Shown: piece after piece, positions 55,401 to 64,000 of the stretch | Layout: every line of letters starts with the position of its first letter | Position numbering within the stretch: position 1 is the first letter of the stretch | NCBI GenBank assembly: GCA_002205965.3 | Contig: NADL03000596.1 | Span: forward strand, 620,001 to 684,000 | DNA: 64,000 bases | Reading direction: 5' to 3' | DNA from: Kappaphycus alvarezii | Lineage: Eukaryota; Rhodophyta; Florideophyceae; Gigartinales; Solieriaceae | The notes under the pieces: model-generated | Database searches by the model: none | Told to the model about the DNA's origin: nothing | What the model saw: the letters and a program-made list of their open reading frames with translations, nothing else | Position numbers and translations under genes: made by a program

Positions 55401-58400
55401 CATTCGCGTACCATAACTTTTTGGGGTTTATTAGGGGAACTAGAAACGTAATCATTTAAATATTCATTTGAAATAAGAACTTAGAGATAAAGACTTATGA
55501 ATAACTTTATCCTCGCGCATCTCTCGTTGCTTGAATTCTCCGGGAAATTCTTGGAATTTCTGGGACGCTAGTAGAGGTTGGCATTTTTTTCCGTATATTT
55601 GACATGAAGAATTCATATTTGAAGGTCCTGAAAAGAAATTACTGGAAGTGACCTCTAAATTGAAGTTTGATCATAATCCGGCAATTCATAAAAATGAACA
55701 TCAAAAAAATATTCATAGTTTTACTGCTGCTTAAGAATCAGGTCAAAAGCAATAAAGCTGATTTTGAATTTATCGAACAGGTCAATTTCGAATCGCTTAT
55801 TGATAAGTGTTGATAAATTTTCTCACGATAAAAAACTAATTTAATGTGATCTATGCTCCGCAAATGATGGGGTTGGAGCGCTTCAGAGACATATCTATAG
55901 TATTAACTGGTTTTATTCGCGACCGAAGAGACGTCTGCTATCCTTAACATGAACGGAAGTTTACCTGCATAATCAGCAGGAAGCAAGTTCAAACATATGT
56001 CGAAGTTATACCACCTTAAAAAGTTGCAAAAGGCATCAGCAATGCATAGGATATAATGGATCAGGTGACCATATATTAGGAACGTTGGACTCTACTCATT
56101 CGGTAGCGTGGAAGAGGTGATCATAGGTCTGAGAGTGCAAGATGAAGATGCCAAAGAATTTCAGGGTCTATAGCTGTGGAATCATCAAGAGGGAGAAAGG
56201 GTGGAAGTAGGACAGCTGCGCGTAGGGTACGAAAATGAAATGCAATAAGGAAAAATTATCCTACCAGAGGTTGGAATATGGGAGGAACCATTTTCAAAAG
56301 AATTTAAATGGAGATCAATTTCAAAAGAAAGGTTTAAGGGCGGGAACAGAGTTTTTCTGCTCCAATAAGCTCCGCAACTTGAAAATGGAGAGTATTAAGT
56401 TTGGAATTTTTTTCAAGAAAGTCCTATGGTTGTTTTATTGATTTTGGATGGTTTATTTTGACAGTTAAGGCAATAATTTAATGATTTTATACGGCAAAAG
56501 CAGCCAGATTGTCGAAAGATACCTTTTATGTTATTTATAGCTCTTTTCAGCGATTTGTTGTCTCATTCATTCAGATGTGTTTCGACCGAAATTTTTAACT
56601 TCCGGCACAGCTTTGATGTATACTGCCGTCATTAGAAAGTATATGGTTTATCCCTGGCGACATAAAGACTTACTCGACGCCGGTAGAAGGTCAATTTGGC
56701 GGGTAACAATTGCTTTCACTGCACAATATCAACAAAAATTTGTCAAAATTTGATGCTCTAGCTTTCAAAGAGAAGAATAAAATTTGTTGTTACATTTTCT
56801 GAAATCAGTAAGGAAGATTTTCATGGGAAAATGACAGCCAAAAAGGTGAAAACAAGATGCGGGAGCAAGAATGATAGGTAGGGGTATTATGGGGATGTAG
56901 TGGAGGGTGAATTGTTTCGAATTGTGTTTGCGCAGCGTTACAAGAGTCTTGGGAATACACATATTGACTCAGTTAGAAATTTTATGCGTAGTATTTTCGA
57001 TTGGCACAGGGATGAGTCCTTCAATAGATGCATTTTTACTTTTACATATAGGTTACATCAAGAAAAAATTTATGCAGTCGTTGTATTAGTTTGGAGTGGG
57101 GTCTGTTATCGTTAAATCAGATCAATGTTTGAGGTTTCACAAGTTCGCTGGTGCACTTCACATGAAAAAGGCCCGCATATATAACGAGTAGGAATAAAAG
57201 TGACGGAAATGACCAATTAGAGTATAAGTAGTGCCAAAAAAGGTTTGAAGCGAAATAATCAGAATAGGGAAGTTGATCATAATAGTGTTCATAATTTTTC
57301 CGAGTGCCAAATAGTCCCGTTTAAAGCCTCGTCATAAGTTGAGGCAGTTTTTGAAGAAAGGAAAGGTGTTTTTCATCGTTGAAAAGCCTAAACTTGAGCA
57401 TACATCTCTCTTTGCTTCTAATTTTGCTGTTTATATCGGTATGCGTTTCGATCGGAGTCGGATGGATGTTATTGGACTGCGTAAGAGAGGAAACATATGA
57501 TTTTCGAAGTGTTGAGGCTCATGTTTTTAGGACAGCGGAGCAATTAAAGTTATCTCATTAAGTGGATTGTAGTGTTAAATACAATTATTGACTTGAGGCG
57601 ATCTCTTTTATAAAAGTCGACAAGAGTAACTGAATAATATCAAGAACTCGGTGAAATAGTGTAAAGGGCTGTGCAGAAAAATTGCATTACAATGAAGATT
57701 GGACAGATTTGTGAGGACTGTGTTGTATTACGGCTGCTTTTTTTAACGGAAACAAACACAGTGAATTTTTTTGTTTGAAATCAGAGTGTTAGAAACACCT
57801 TTGGATTTAATAATTCGAGTGTGCTGGTGTTGAGTAAAGCTTGGAAAAATCGATTGACCTGTTCTTTGGCTGGTGGTTCAGCTCAAAGGTGTAGATCGAG
57901 GCCATGATGAGAAAAAGTACGAATGAGGGGCCTTTTTTCTATCAGATACTAGCCGTTAGCTAAAGAATTATTCCTTGTTGGCTTAATGGCAGCCAAAAAG
58001 GTTGTCTATTTGAACAGCTCACTCGACTGCATAGTTCTACTGCGCACCAACTCCTTTCCTGATTGTGATGAATAATTGGACTAAGAAGTTGAATTTTGGA
58101 GAGGAAAGGTTTTTTATGGTCACTATGACGCAAAAGGGACATGCGTCGCTCAGTCGACTCTTTGGGAATCAGCGCGATGGTCTACTGCAGGACCTCATTC
58201 ATGGGGATGTCGATGATTCAAAATTTCGCAATTGAATCCGAGTGAGCACTTAGGAAAACTGAAACATCATCTGATCATGCTTGGTTTTGGACTGACGCCA
58301 TATTTTTGCGTTGTAGAGATCGGAATTCGGAATTATTACTGTCATTCTTGTCCGGACTAGCTCCCATCGACTGTGCATATTTAATTTCCCTTTATGTTGA

Positions 58401-58619
58401 AATCAACTGCCTCTCTACTAGTGCAATAGGCACAATAAATGGAAATGGTAATTCCAAACTTTGTCAAGCAGGAGCACCTTGATATTAAAGCATAATCTAA
58501 GCTTTTGGAAGGTGTTCAACCAAAAAGTTACTGAAATGGTCCTATTCCCTCTTGAAGTTGTTCAAAATGCTATTAAAGGCTCCTATTCCAAAAGAAGAGG
58601 TGCTGTAGTTTGTGCAAGT
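52500..58619. other. Second AT-rich tract, no supported gene
   Basis: Six kilobases of AT-rich DNA with frames of chance length. A stretch near 53,600-53,800 contains an FTQIDLTD phrase that recalls a retroelement reverse transcriptase but has no supporting neighbours. A 60-codon frame at 57,379-57,561 would give a membrane helix (LSLLLILLFISVCVSIGVG) but nothing else argues for it. Confidence 0.45.
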
Positions 58620-58935
58620 TAGATTAGAGAAAATTTAAGATCAACTACATCTAAATTTAAATGTGAAAAGAACCCCTTGTCCGAGGCTATCAAGTACGTG
58701 GTCATTAATGCATTTGTTTGGTTGCATGTGTATAAAAAGAGAGGCTGGAGTCTCAGATTATTTTTCGATCTGTGAACAGTTTTCAGGTACCAGCTGAATT
58801 TTGTAAAATATACTAATAGTTTTATGGAAGAGTAGTAAATGGAGCTGCTGAACTTTGAGGCTATTTTGTTCCTTTCGGCGAACCAACCGTATCCACCGGC
58901 TAGTTTTGAACTCATATAAATGCACAAAATAGTAG
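58620..58935 (-). mobile_element. Old Copia-type RNase H fossil
   Basis: A minus-strand stretch with the order of the Copia RNase H end of Pol: a GGYGWFAERNKIASKFSSS block, a helix like the one before the Asn-Gln motif, a YTCNQTNAL block and a SHLNLDVVDLKF block in place of the family's KHIDV-type motif. It is a fossil of considerable age, surrounded by AT-rich DNA; other Copia parts were not found nearby. It is broken, and the ends are unknown. Confidence 0.4.
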
Positions 58936-59576
58936 CGTTTCGAGGAGATAAATTAGAAGATTGGTTCTTTTTGCACATGAGAGAAAGAACGAACGACCAG
59001 TGTTATTCAACTTAGCAGATTGTTTTGTACTCTGAATGGGGAGTCAGGGTCACACACCAAAGCATTGAAAGGAACATTACCCATCACCCGATCCTCAAGT
59101 CCCCCAAACTACGCCGTGCAGTTCGCTCGGAAATCACGGAGCTTGGAGGAAACGGGAGCACGGACTATTATAGAATAAATATAAGTCATCCCTTGACCAC
59201 CACCAGCTCTCCTCCCTTGCGCAATGCCCGCTCAAGCCACTTAACGTCTCCTGCCTTGGCAAGGACACTTACTCTGCCGAACTAGATCAAGCAAAGGGTC
59301 CTACGCATTGCTTCATTACACTTGCACTATCCACATTGGAGGGCTGTACTTCGCCAACCGTGTCGCATTTGAAATTTCCGAAAGCACAGCTGTTAAATTT
59401 GCTTAGGCGTGGCGAACATTGTTCGCCTGCCTCGTGACGAGACTCGTCCGGAATAAAGCCAGCTGTTTATTTGAAGGTGTTTTGAGCGATTCTTAATGTC
59501 AGAGCAAGTGTGCTCTAGAGAACCTCCATTCTCATGGTATGTCAGTCGCTACCAAAAGAATCCTAGTCTTCGTAAT

Positions 59577-59636
59577 CCCCAGCCCTAGCCTACATACCAT
59601 TGATGTCCCCAGCCCTTGCCTAGGTACCATTGATCT
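59577..59636. repeat. 30-bp tandem repeat, two copies
   Basis: CCCCAGCCCTAGCCTACATA plus CCATTGATGT, then CCCCAGCCCTTGCCTAGGTA plus CCATTGATCT. The copies differ at four positions, so this duplication is older than the 19-20-bp ones. Confidence 0.9.
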
Positions 59637-62068
59637 TTCACAAGAAAAGCCCCTACTTACCCTTCGATACAGAGAGTTATCCCCTCTTCTCGGAGAATAG
59701 CCATTATACATCTCTAATCGGTAAATAACTCCATTCCCACTCACTCTTACCCTCATTTTTTGATTTAGTGGGTTTAAAATACGCTGATTATCTCAACAAA
59801 GGGCCATAAGTAGGCCTTGAGGCTGAAAGATAATCCACATGAGCCGCAGCTTAGCTGGGGACTGCAAATACGGAGTTTGGGAAGGAGGTGAGGGCAGCGA
59901 TAGGCGCCGTGCTGAATTGCAGGATGTGTAGTATCAAAACTGAAGCGTTGCCAGATATTCTGTACTGTATGGTATATAGATCCCTAGGTCCTCTGGCGAA
60001 TAGAATTGCGCGATATTTCCTGCTAATAATATAGTGAAAGACAAAAATATAGCACAACTCCTATTACAGGCACTAACAGTGAGGTACACGTTTGTGGGAT
60101 AGGCCATTTCCAGCATGCATCCGCTGTTTTCTCGATAGCCTGAAATTTCGTAGAAATTCTAAATAGTACAAAAAAAGTTGTACTAGCTACTGTAGTCCGC
60201 GATCATCATAAAGTGTATGTATGCATATAGTGAGTGGTGGTACACTATAGAGTACACTTTAAGTAATTACTTTCTGTACTTTTTCAATATTAATTTATTG
60301 TAATATCTTAGATATCCTGTTTAATATTAGTTGTTTCCCGGTAAAAGGTTCTGAATACAAAAAGTGTCATTTCTGTCCTCCTAGCTCCTTTACGTCAGTT
60401 TTTTTCGGATCTCCCTATACAAAACTCTACTCTAAGTGCTGTGAACATGTTTGGTGCTCCATAGTTGATTTGCGGCTGAGATTTGGGCTACTGGAAACGG
60501 GTGACTAGCTGCGAAGTGAGATTTTTCCAAAATGCTTATTATTTGATTAAAAAATTATGTTCTTTAACGCGAATCATTTCTTGTTGTCCCTCAAATAGGT
60601 TCTGCACTGTTAAGGACTCTTTTAACGATACATTTAAACAGGAGTATGCGAAACCGAGTTAGCCTGAACATTAAAACGTTTTCATAAGGAATTATTTTAT
60701 TTTATAAATTTTCCCCAAAAAATCGTACCTAGGAGGTCTATGAAAACATTGCAAAAAATTTCATTTTGCTACCTCTAGAAGAAAAAAGCGGACTCTCAGT
60801 GGTCATTCTTGCTTCCCCTTCTTTCTAAGATATTTTTACCAGCTTTGCTGATTTAAATCAAAATAATGCAGTATTTTGGGAATAATTTGAACCATTCTTC
60901 TTCAACATGATGTTTTAGAAATCTCCAACATGCGAAAATTGCCTCACATTAGTACAAAAATTCCTCAAAAGAAAACCAGGAACAATCTTACTGGGTCTCT
61001 GGTCCGGATTTTTGGCTGAACACACCATAACATTGAAATTATTCTCAATATATCGGTTTTATTTTTGCTTTGATCTCATGTAAAGACGCCATTTCTGCAA
61101 AAATTCTCACAAATGAGTATGCGAATCTTTCTTTAAGGGTGGTAGATAGTCATATAATGTCTTTACATATTTTCTACTTTTGCCGGCCACTTAAAACCAC
61201 CAAAAATAACTTTTATGCGGAGCTAAAAATGCTTCGCAAACCATGACATACCTCCGATTTATTTACCGTTTCGACAACTCTGACTCATGTACAAGCAAAT
61301 AGTACTATTAGGGCTGTAGTACATCCAAACTAACCATGTTAAACTTCTTCCCGTCTGAAAAGACAGCTTCATCCCTGTCGTCCGTCCTGTAAGGGGCGTG
61401 GTCTACTGCTTCTTTCTTAGCTCTGTTTCCTATTTAATGCAGTGATCTGGAGAATATGTTTGGCCTTCGTTAACTTCATAAAGTGGGAGCGGAATACCGA
61501 AAACTAGTGGGCTATGAACTAGGAAGACGTAGTCTTCCAAGAATTTTTACAATAGTCATTTTTCCTTTCTCGCATTTCCCAAAATCAGGCGAATGGTTTA
61601 GGGCACCACGTTTTAGCCTCACAGGTGAATTTTTACTTCCTACAGTTCTTTGAGTCCTTCAAAAGACTGCATCAAGCTTCTGTGACCTTTTTAATCTGTT
61701 GAAAATCTTTGAAGCCGACTTTTTGGCCTCTGAGAGAGTTACAGAGTACTAGGTTTTCCCATTTTGGTGAGTTTGGTGCCTTTGGAAATGATTCGTTGAC
61801 TGCAAATTTCGCTCAAAGTCTGAAGGTGCCTGAGTCGTGAGTATAAGGGAAACAGAGAATCGCACTCTAGCTTTGATGCAATTCTTTGGTATGCATCAAT
61901 TGTGCCATATTTATGTCACCGTTCAAAATAGTTTTTCTTTGATAAATCAAAAGGAATTGTTTCATATAAAATGTTGCTATACATGGCTCCTCAAGGTAGC
62001 AATTGGATTAGATTGGCCAGTTTTTTCTTTTTAGCTACATTTTTAAAAAGAATATTTCCCCAACAGGC

Positions 62069-62100
62069 GGGGGAAACTCAACTGGGGGGGAACTCAACTG
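62069..62100. repeat. 16-bp tandem duplication
   Basis: GGGGGAAACTCAACTG is followed directly by GGGGGGAACTCAACTG; one difference. Confidence 0.85.
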
Positions 62101-62317
62101 GGGGTGGGCTAGGCTATTATTTATGTCGAGCACTATGCACAAAAAAGGGCAATCTTAACGGCATGCACCGCATTTGTCTGCAACGTGTATTACCAGTGGC
62201 TACAATTTATTACACAAATAGTGCTGGACATCACTACCCACAATTCGCGTGTTCTAAGAGAGAATCTTCTACTCTTTTTACTTATCTTGAGTGTACAGGA
62301 GTAACTCATGTACCTCT

Positions 62318-62345
62318 TTACAGTACAGTACTGTACAGCGCAGTG
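62318..62345. repeat. GTACTGTAC palindromic simple repeat, cluster near haemoglobin
   Basis: TACAGTACAGTACTGTACAG immediately downstream (on the minus strand) of the haemoglobin stop codon. A further cluster at 63,128-63,190 lies upstream of the same gene. Confidence 0.9.
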
Positions 62346-62378
62346 TCAACAATGTCCAGTTGGCTTACAGCACTGATC

Positions 62379-62888
62379 TTACACCTCACCCTCTTTGTGC
62401 TTGCCATAATACCCCACCGTTCTCCCGCCATTCACCAACTCCACTCCAAACACGATATACCAGGCCATGTGCCCAAAATAACCCTCCATCAACTCACCCT
62501 CCTCCCCGTCGACGCCAGCGTCGCCCATGGCACCCTTCATATGCTCCAACCATCGTTTCGCAGCCCTGGCATCAACGCCATACGCGCCATGTCTCCCCAA
62601 GATCATGGTGCAGCCCTTGCGTTGCTCATACAACCTCGGTCCGCCAAACTCCTGTCCCAAAAACTCGACCTGATTCTGTATAGCGGCATCTCGAGTCGTG
62701 TTTGCAAACAGTCGACGAAACCACAGGTCGTCGCCGTACACTCTATCATAGAAGCGATGGCTCATGTATGCCAGGCGCTCCGCTCCCACACGCTCGTATA
62801 AATTCGCTCCGCGCGCCGCCTCCACCGCGCTGTACGGGTATCCGCTTAGCTCCTCGGCGCGTCTTCGTAGTTCTCTTAGGCCGGTCAT
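62379..62888 (-). CDS. Group II truncated (2/2) haemoglobin
   Basis: A complete 169-residue 2/2 haemoglobin resembling plant GLB3 and bacterial trHbO, the best preserved gene here. It starts at the ATG at 62,888. Key sites by the family pattern: the B-helix HRFYDRVYGDD with the B10 Tyr at residue 47, WFRRLF with the CD-region Phe near residue 61, AIQNQVEF and GGPRLYEQRKG in the E region, LGRH with the proximal His at residue 100, and AAKRWLEHM with the G8 Trp at residue 113, which marks group II. The N-terminal extension of about 29 residues is what plant GLB3 proteins also have; no transit peptide is evident. Such proteins bind O2 and NO and are thought to act in NO handling or redox protection. 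GTACTGTAC repeats flank the gene on both sides. No intron is needed. Confidence 0.9.
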   Translation of the reverse strand: MTGLRELRRRAEELSGYPYSAVEAARGANLYERVGAERLAYMSHRFYDRVYGDDLWFRRLFANTTRDAAIQNQVEFLGQEFGGPRLYEQRKGCTMILGRHGAYGVDARAAKRWLEHMKGAMGDAGVDGEEGELMEGYFGHMAWYIVFGVELVNGGRTVGYYGKHKEGEV

Positions 62889-63302
62889 GACGCCTTAATT
62901 TGCAGTGAGAGTCAACGCAGGGATATTGGCGTCTGATGCTTGCTCTGGCGTGTGGTGGGAGGTGTGAAATGTGGAGCGAGACGGTTTATGGCCCACCCCA
63001 TTTATTTAGGTTCAATGGCTGTTGTCATAAAGTTTTCTACACCCTGAACTAAAATTCGAGTAGGGTGTGTTGTGTGGATGTCCCAATGGCACAGTAACTC
63101 TTACTGCGTGTATGGCTTGATGTTGTTCTGTACAGTACATATGTACAGCTACGAGCAGTTGAGTGTACCGTACTTTACTGTACTTCAAGTTCATCCGATT
63201 GTACCCCGCCATTATTCGATCATTGCGCAATATAACCAACCATTTGCGCTCTACAACGTTTGTTCGCATGAGCAGCATTGACGCAACCCTTGTGCAAACA
63301 AA
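62889..63302. other. Intergenic region between divergent genes
   Basis: The 5' flank of the haemoglobin (minus) and of the C-rich ORF (plus). It contains a GTACTGTAC-type cluster at 63,128-63,190. No defined promoter element was recognised. Confidence 0.4.
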
Positions 63303-63794
63303 ATGCCGATTCAAATGTATTTTCTAAATCCAGTCACATCTGCCACCGCACCAACCAAATCTCTCCATTTCAACCTCCCAAACCAACGAATCCCCGATTG
63401 CCCACACCCGCCCGCAATTTCTCCCTATTTCCTTCAGACAACCATCCACCTACCGAAACAACTTCCATCCCCTCCGCGCAAAACTCCACCCGCCCCCGCA
63501 CCTCCTCAACATTCCGCACCGCACCCCACAACCCCCGTACACCCCGCACAAGTCATCCCCCACAGCCTCTCTACCCCATACCAACCCACCCCCACTCGCG
63601 ACTTACACTATTCACAACACCCTCACGACAGCTCTCCCATTTTCCACCCCTTTCGACAAATAACACCACGCCGCAAACTCGCCATCCCAAATACCCACGC
63701 AGCTTGCAACCGCGTTGTAAACTTCCACGCGATGTCGCTCCCGACAGGTACGACAACGCGTGCTCAGGGCACGGTGCTAGCTTACAATGCATGA
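63303..63794 (+). CDS. Hypothetical Pro-rich ORF
   Basis: A 163-codon frame from an ATG at 63,303. The first 110 codons are Pro/His/Ser/Thr-rich with no domain. The end, ACNRVVNFHAMSLPTGTTTR and AQGTVLAYNA, has a more balanced composition and could be real coding sequence. C-rich leaders with long spurious frames are common in this genome (see the stretch before the kinase), so the frame may be mostly untranslated leader of a gene that continues beyond the window. The opposite strand has a 129-codon frame at 63,571-63,960 that cannot be excluded. Confidence 0.25.
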   Translation: MPIQMYFLNPVTSATAPTKSLHFNLPNQRIPDCPHPPAISPYFLQTTIHLPKQLPSPPRKTPPAPAPPQHSAPHPTTPVHPAQVIPHSLSTPYQPTPTRDLHYSQHPHDSSPIFHPFRQITPRRKLAIPNTHAACNRVVNFHAMSLPTGTTTRAQGTVLAYNA

Positions 63795-64000
63795 CACTGA
63801 GGTAGAGGTATAGCATAGGAGAGGGGTTTGAGGGGTTGCGAAACGCGGGGCTGCAGTAGGAAAGACGGGGCTGTAGCGGCGTGTTTGGGACACGAATGGC
63901 AAGGGACTGCGAGTGTGGTTTCAGTTTGGACAGGGGGGACAGCCTTTGTGAGGTTGACATGGTTGGTGCTGTGACACGATACGAGTGTGCGTTTTGGGGT
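63795..64000. other. Window edge, G-rich
   Basis: Short G-rich stretch, either downstream of the hypothetical ORF or the start of a minus-strand gene. Nothing can be decided from the visible part. Confidence 0.3.

Larger units (their letters stand above)
58936..62378. other. AT-rich spacer with a C-rich promoter-like patch
   Basis: A C-rich patch at 59,040-59,290 includes a TATA-like TATAGAATAAATATAAG near 59,168 and CACCACCAGCTCTCCTCCC, resembling an LTR or a host leader, but it was not matched to a partner. A 30-bp tandem repeat lies at 59,577-59,636. From 60,120 to 62,040 the DNA is AT-rich without a supported gene. A 16-bp tandem duplication lies at 62,069-62,100 and a GTACTGTAC cluster at 62,318-62,345. 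Confidence 0.45.

Noticed and set aside
57379-57561. 60-codon frame with a hydrophobic helix, possible small membrane protein
   Set aside because: It lies in an AT-rich tract where Leu/Ile/Phe-rich frames arise by composition; no other support.
61971-62801. 276-codon plus-strand open frame
   Set aside because: It is the antisense shadow of the haemoglobin gene plus its 3' flank; the minus-strand protein has a full set of family residues.
1-64000. CRISPR arrays, operons, Shine-Dalgarno sites or bacterial phage features
   Set aside because: None are present; the content is eukaryotic nuclear DNA.

Overview
The window is nuclear DNA of a eukaryote, most likely a florideophyte red alga. The grounds are indirect: host-like genes lie on short intron-poor tracts with C-rich leaders; the legible genes are a plant-type 2/2 haemoglobin and a PH-domain protein kinase of the CaMKK type; and there are many decayed Harbinger, hAT, LINE and LTR elements, with DUF6818-type SANT-like proteins known to me mainly from oomycetes and red algae. 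Species was not established. Only the haemoglobin looks intact. Almost everything else recognisable is a fossil transposon or a fragment of a host gene.

Layout. 0-1.1 kb: a Ty3/gypsy Gag fossil. 1.8-3.6 kb: a decayed DDE transposase (+) facing a decayed DUF6818 protein (-). 4.55-8.98 kb: a second two-gene DNA transposon with readable ends, in which a PIF/Harbinger transposase (+) faces a Myb/SANT-like protein (-). 9-12.4 kb: sparse DNA with an LTR-like repeat. 12.4-32.1 kb: an AT-rich desert without convincing long genes, holding fossils of a gypsy element (about 15.5-17.1 kb) and a Copia Gag (about 25.3-25.8 kb), a 425-bp MITE and one GC-richer host gene fragment at 18.4 kb. 32.1-37.1 kb: a hAT element followed directly by a PEX1 AAA-ATPase fragment, a 133-bp inverted repeat and a Vps60/CHMP5 fragment. 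37.8-39.1 kb: a C-rich direct repeat. 39.1-43.1 kb: a DUF659-type hAT (-) abutting a LINE endonuclease region (-). 43.1-46.5 kb and 51.1-52 kb: spacers rich in the palindromic GTACTGTAC motif. 46.5-49.3 kb: a PH-CaMKK-like kinase with broken frames, convergent with a hypothetical gene at 50.1-51.0 kb. 52-62 kb: a second AT-rich tract with a Copia RNase H fossil. 62.4-62.9 kb: the group II truncated haemoglobin. 63.3-63.8 kb: a C-rich hypothetical ORF.

Two themes stand out. First, two neighbouring DNA transposons share a convergent transposase plus SANT-like layout, which suggests that DUF6818 is an accessory gene of one transposon family. Second, the DNA carries repeated local scars: 10-20-bp near-perfect fold-backs and 16-20-bp tandem duplications. 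The clearest is an insertion in the PEX1 fragment built from inverted copies of both of its flanks, as expected if two hairpin-capped ends had been opened and rejoined. Hairpin ends are known for hAT excision, and a hAT element lies next door.
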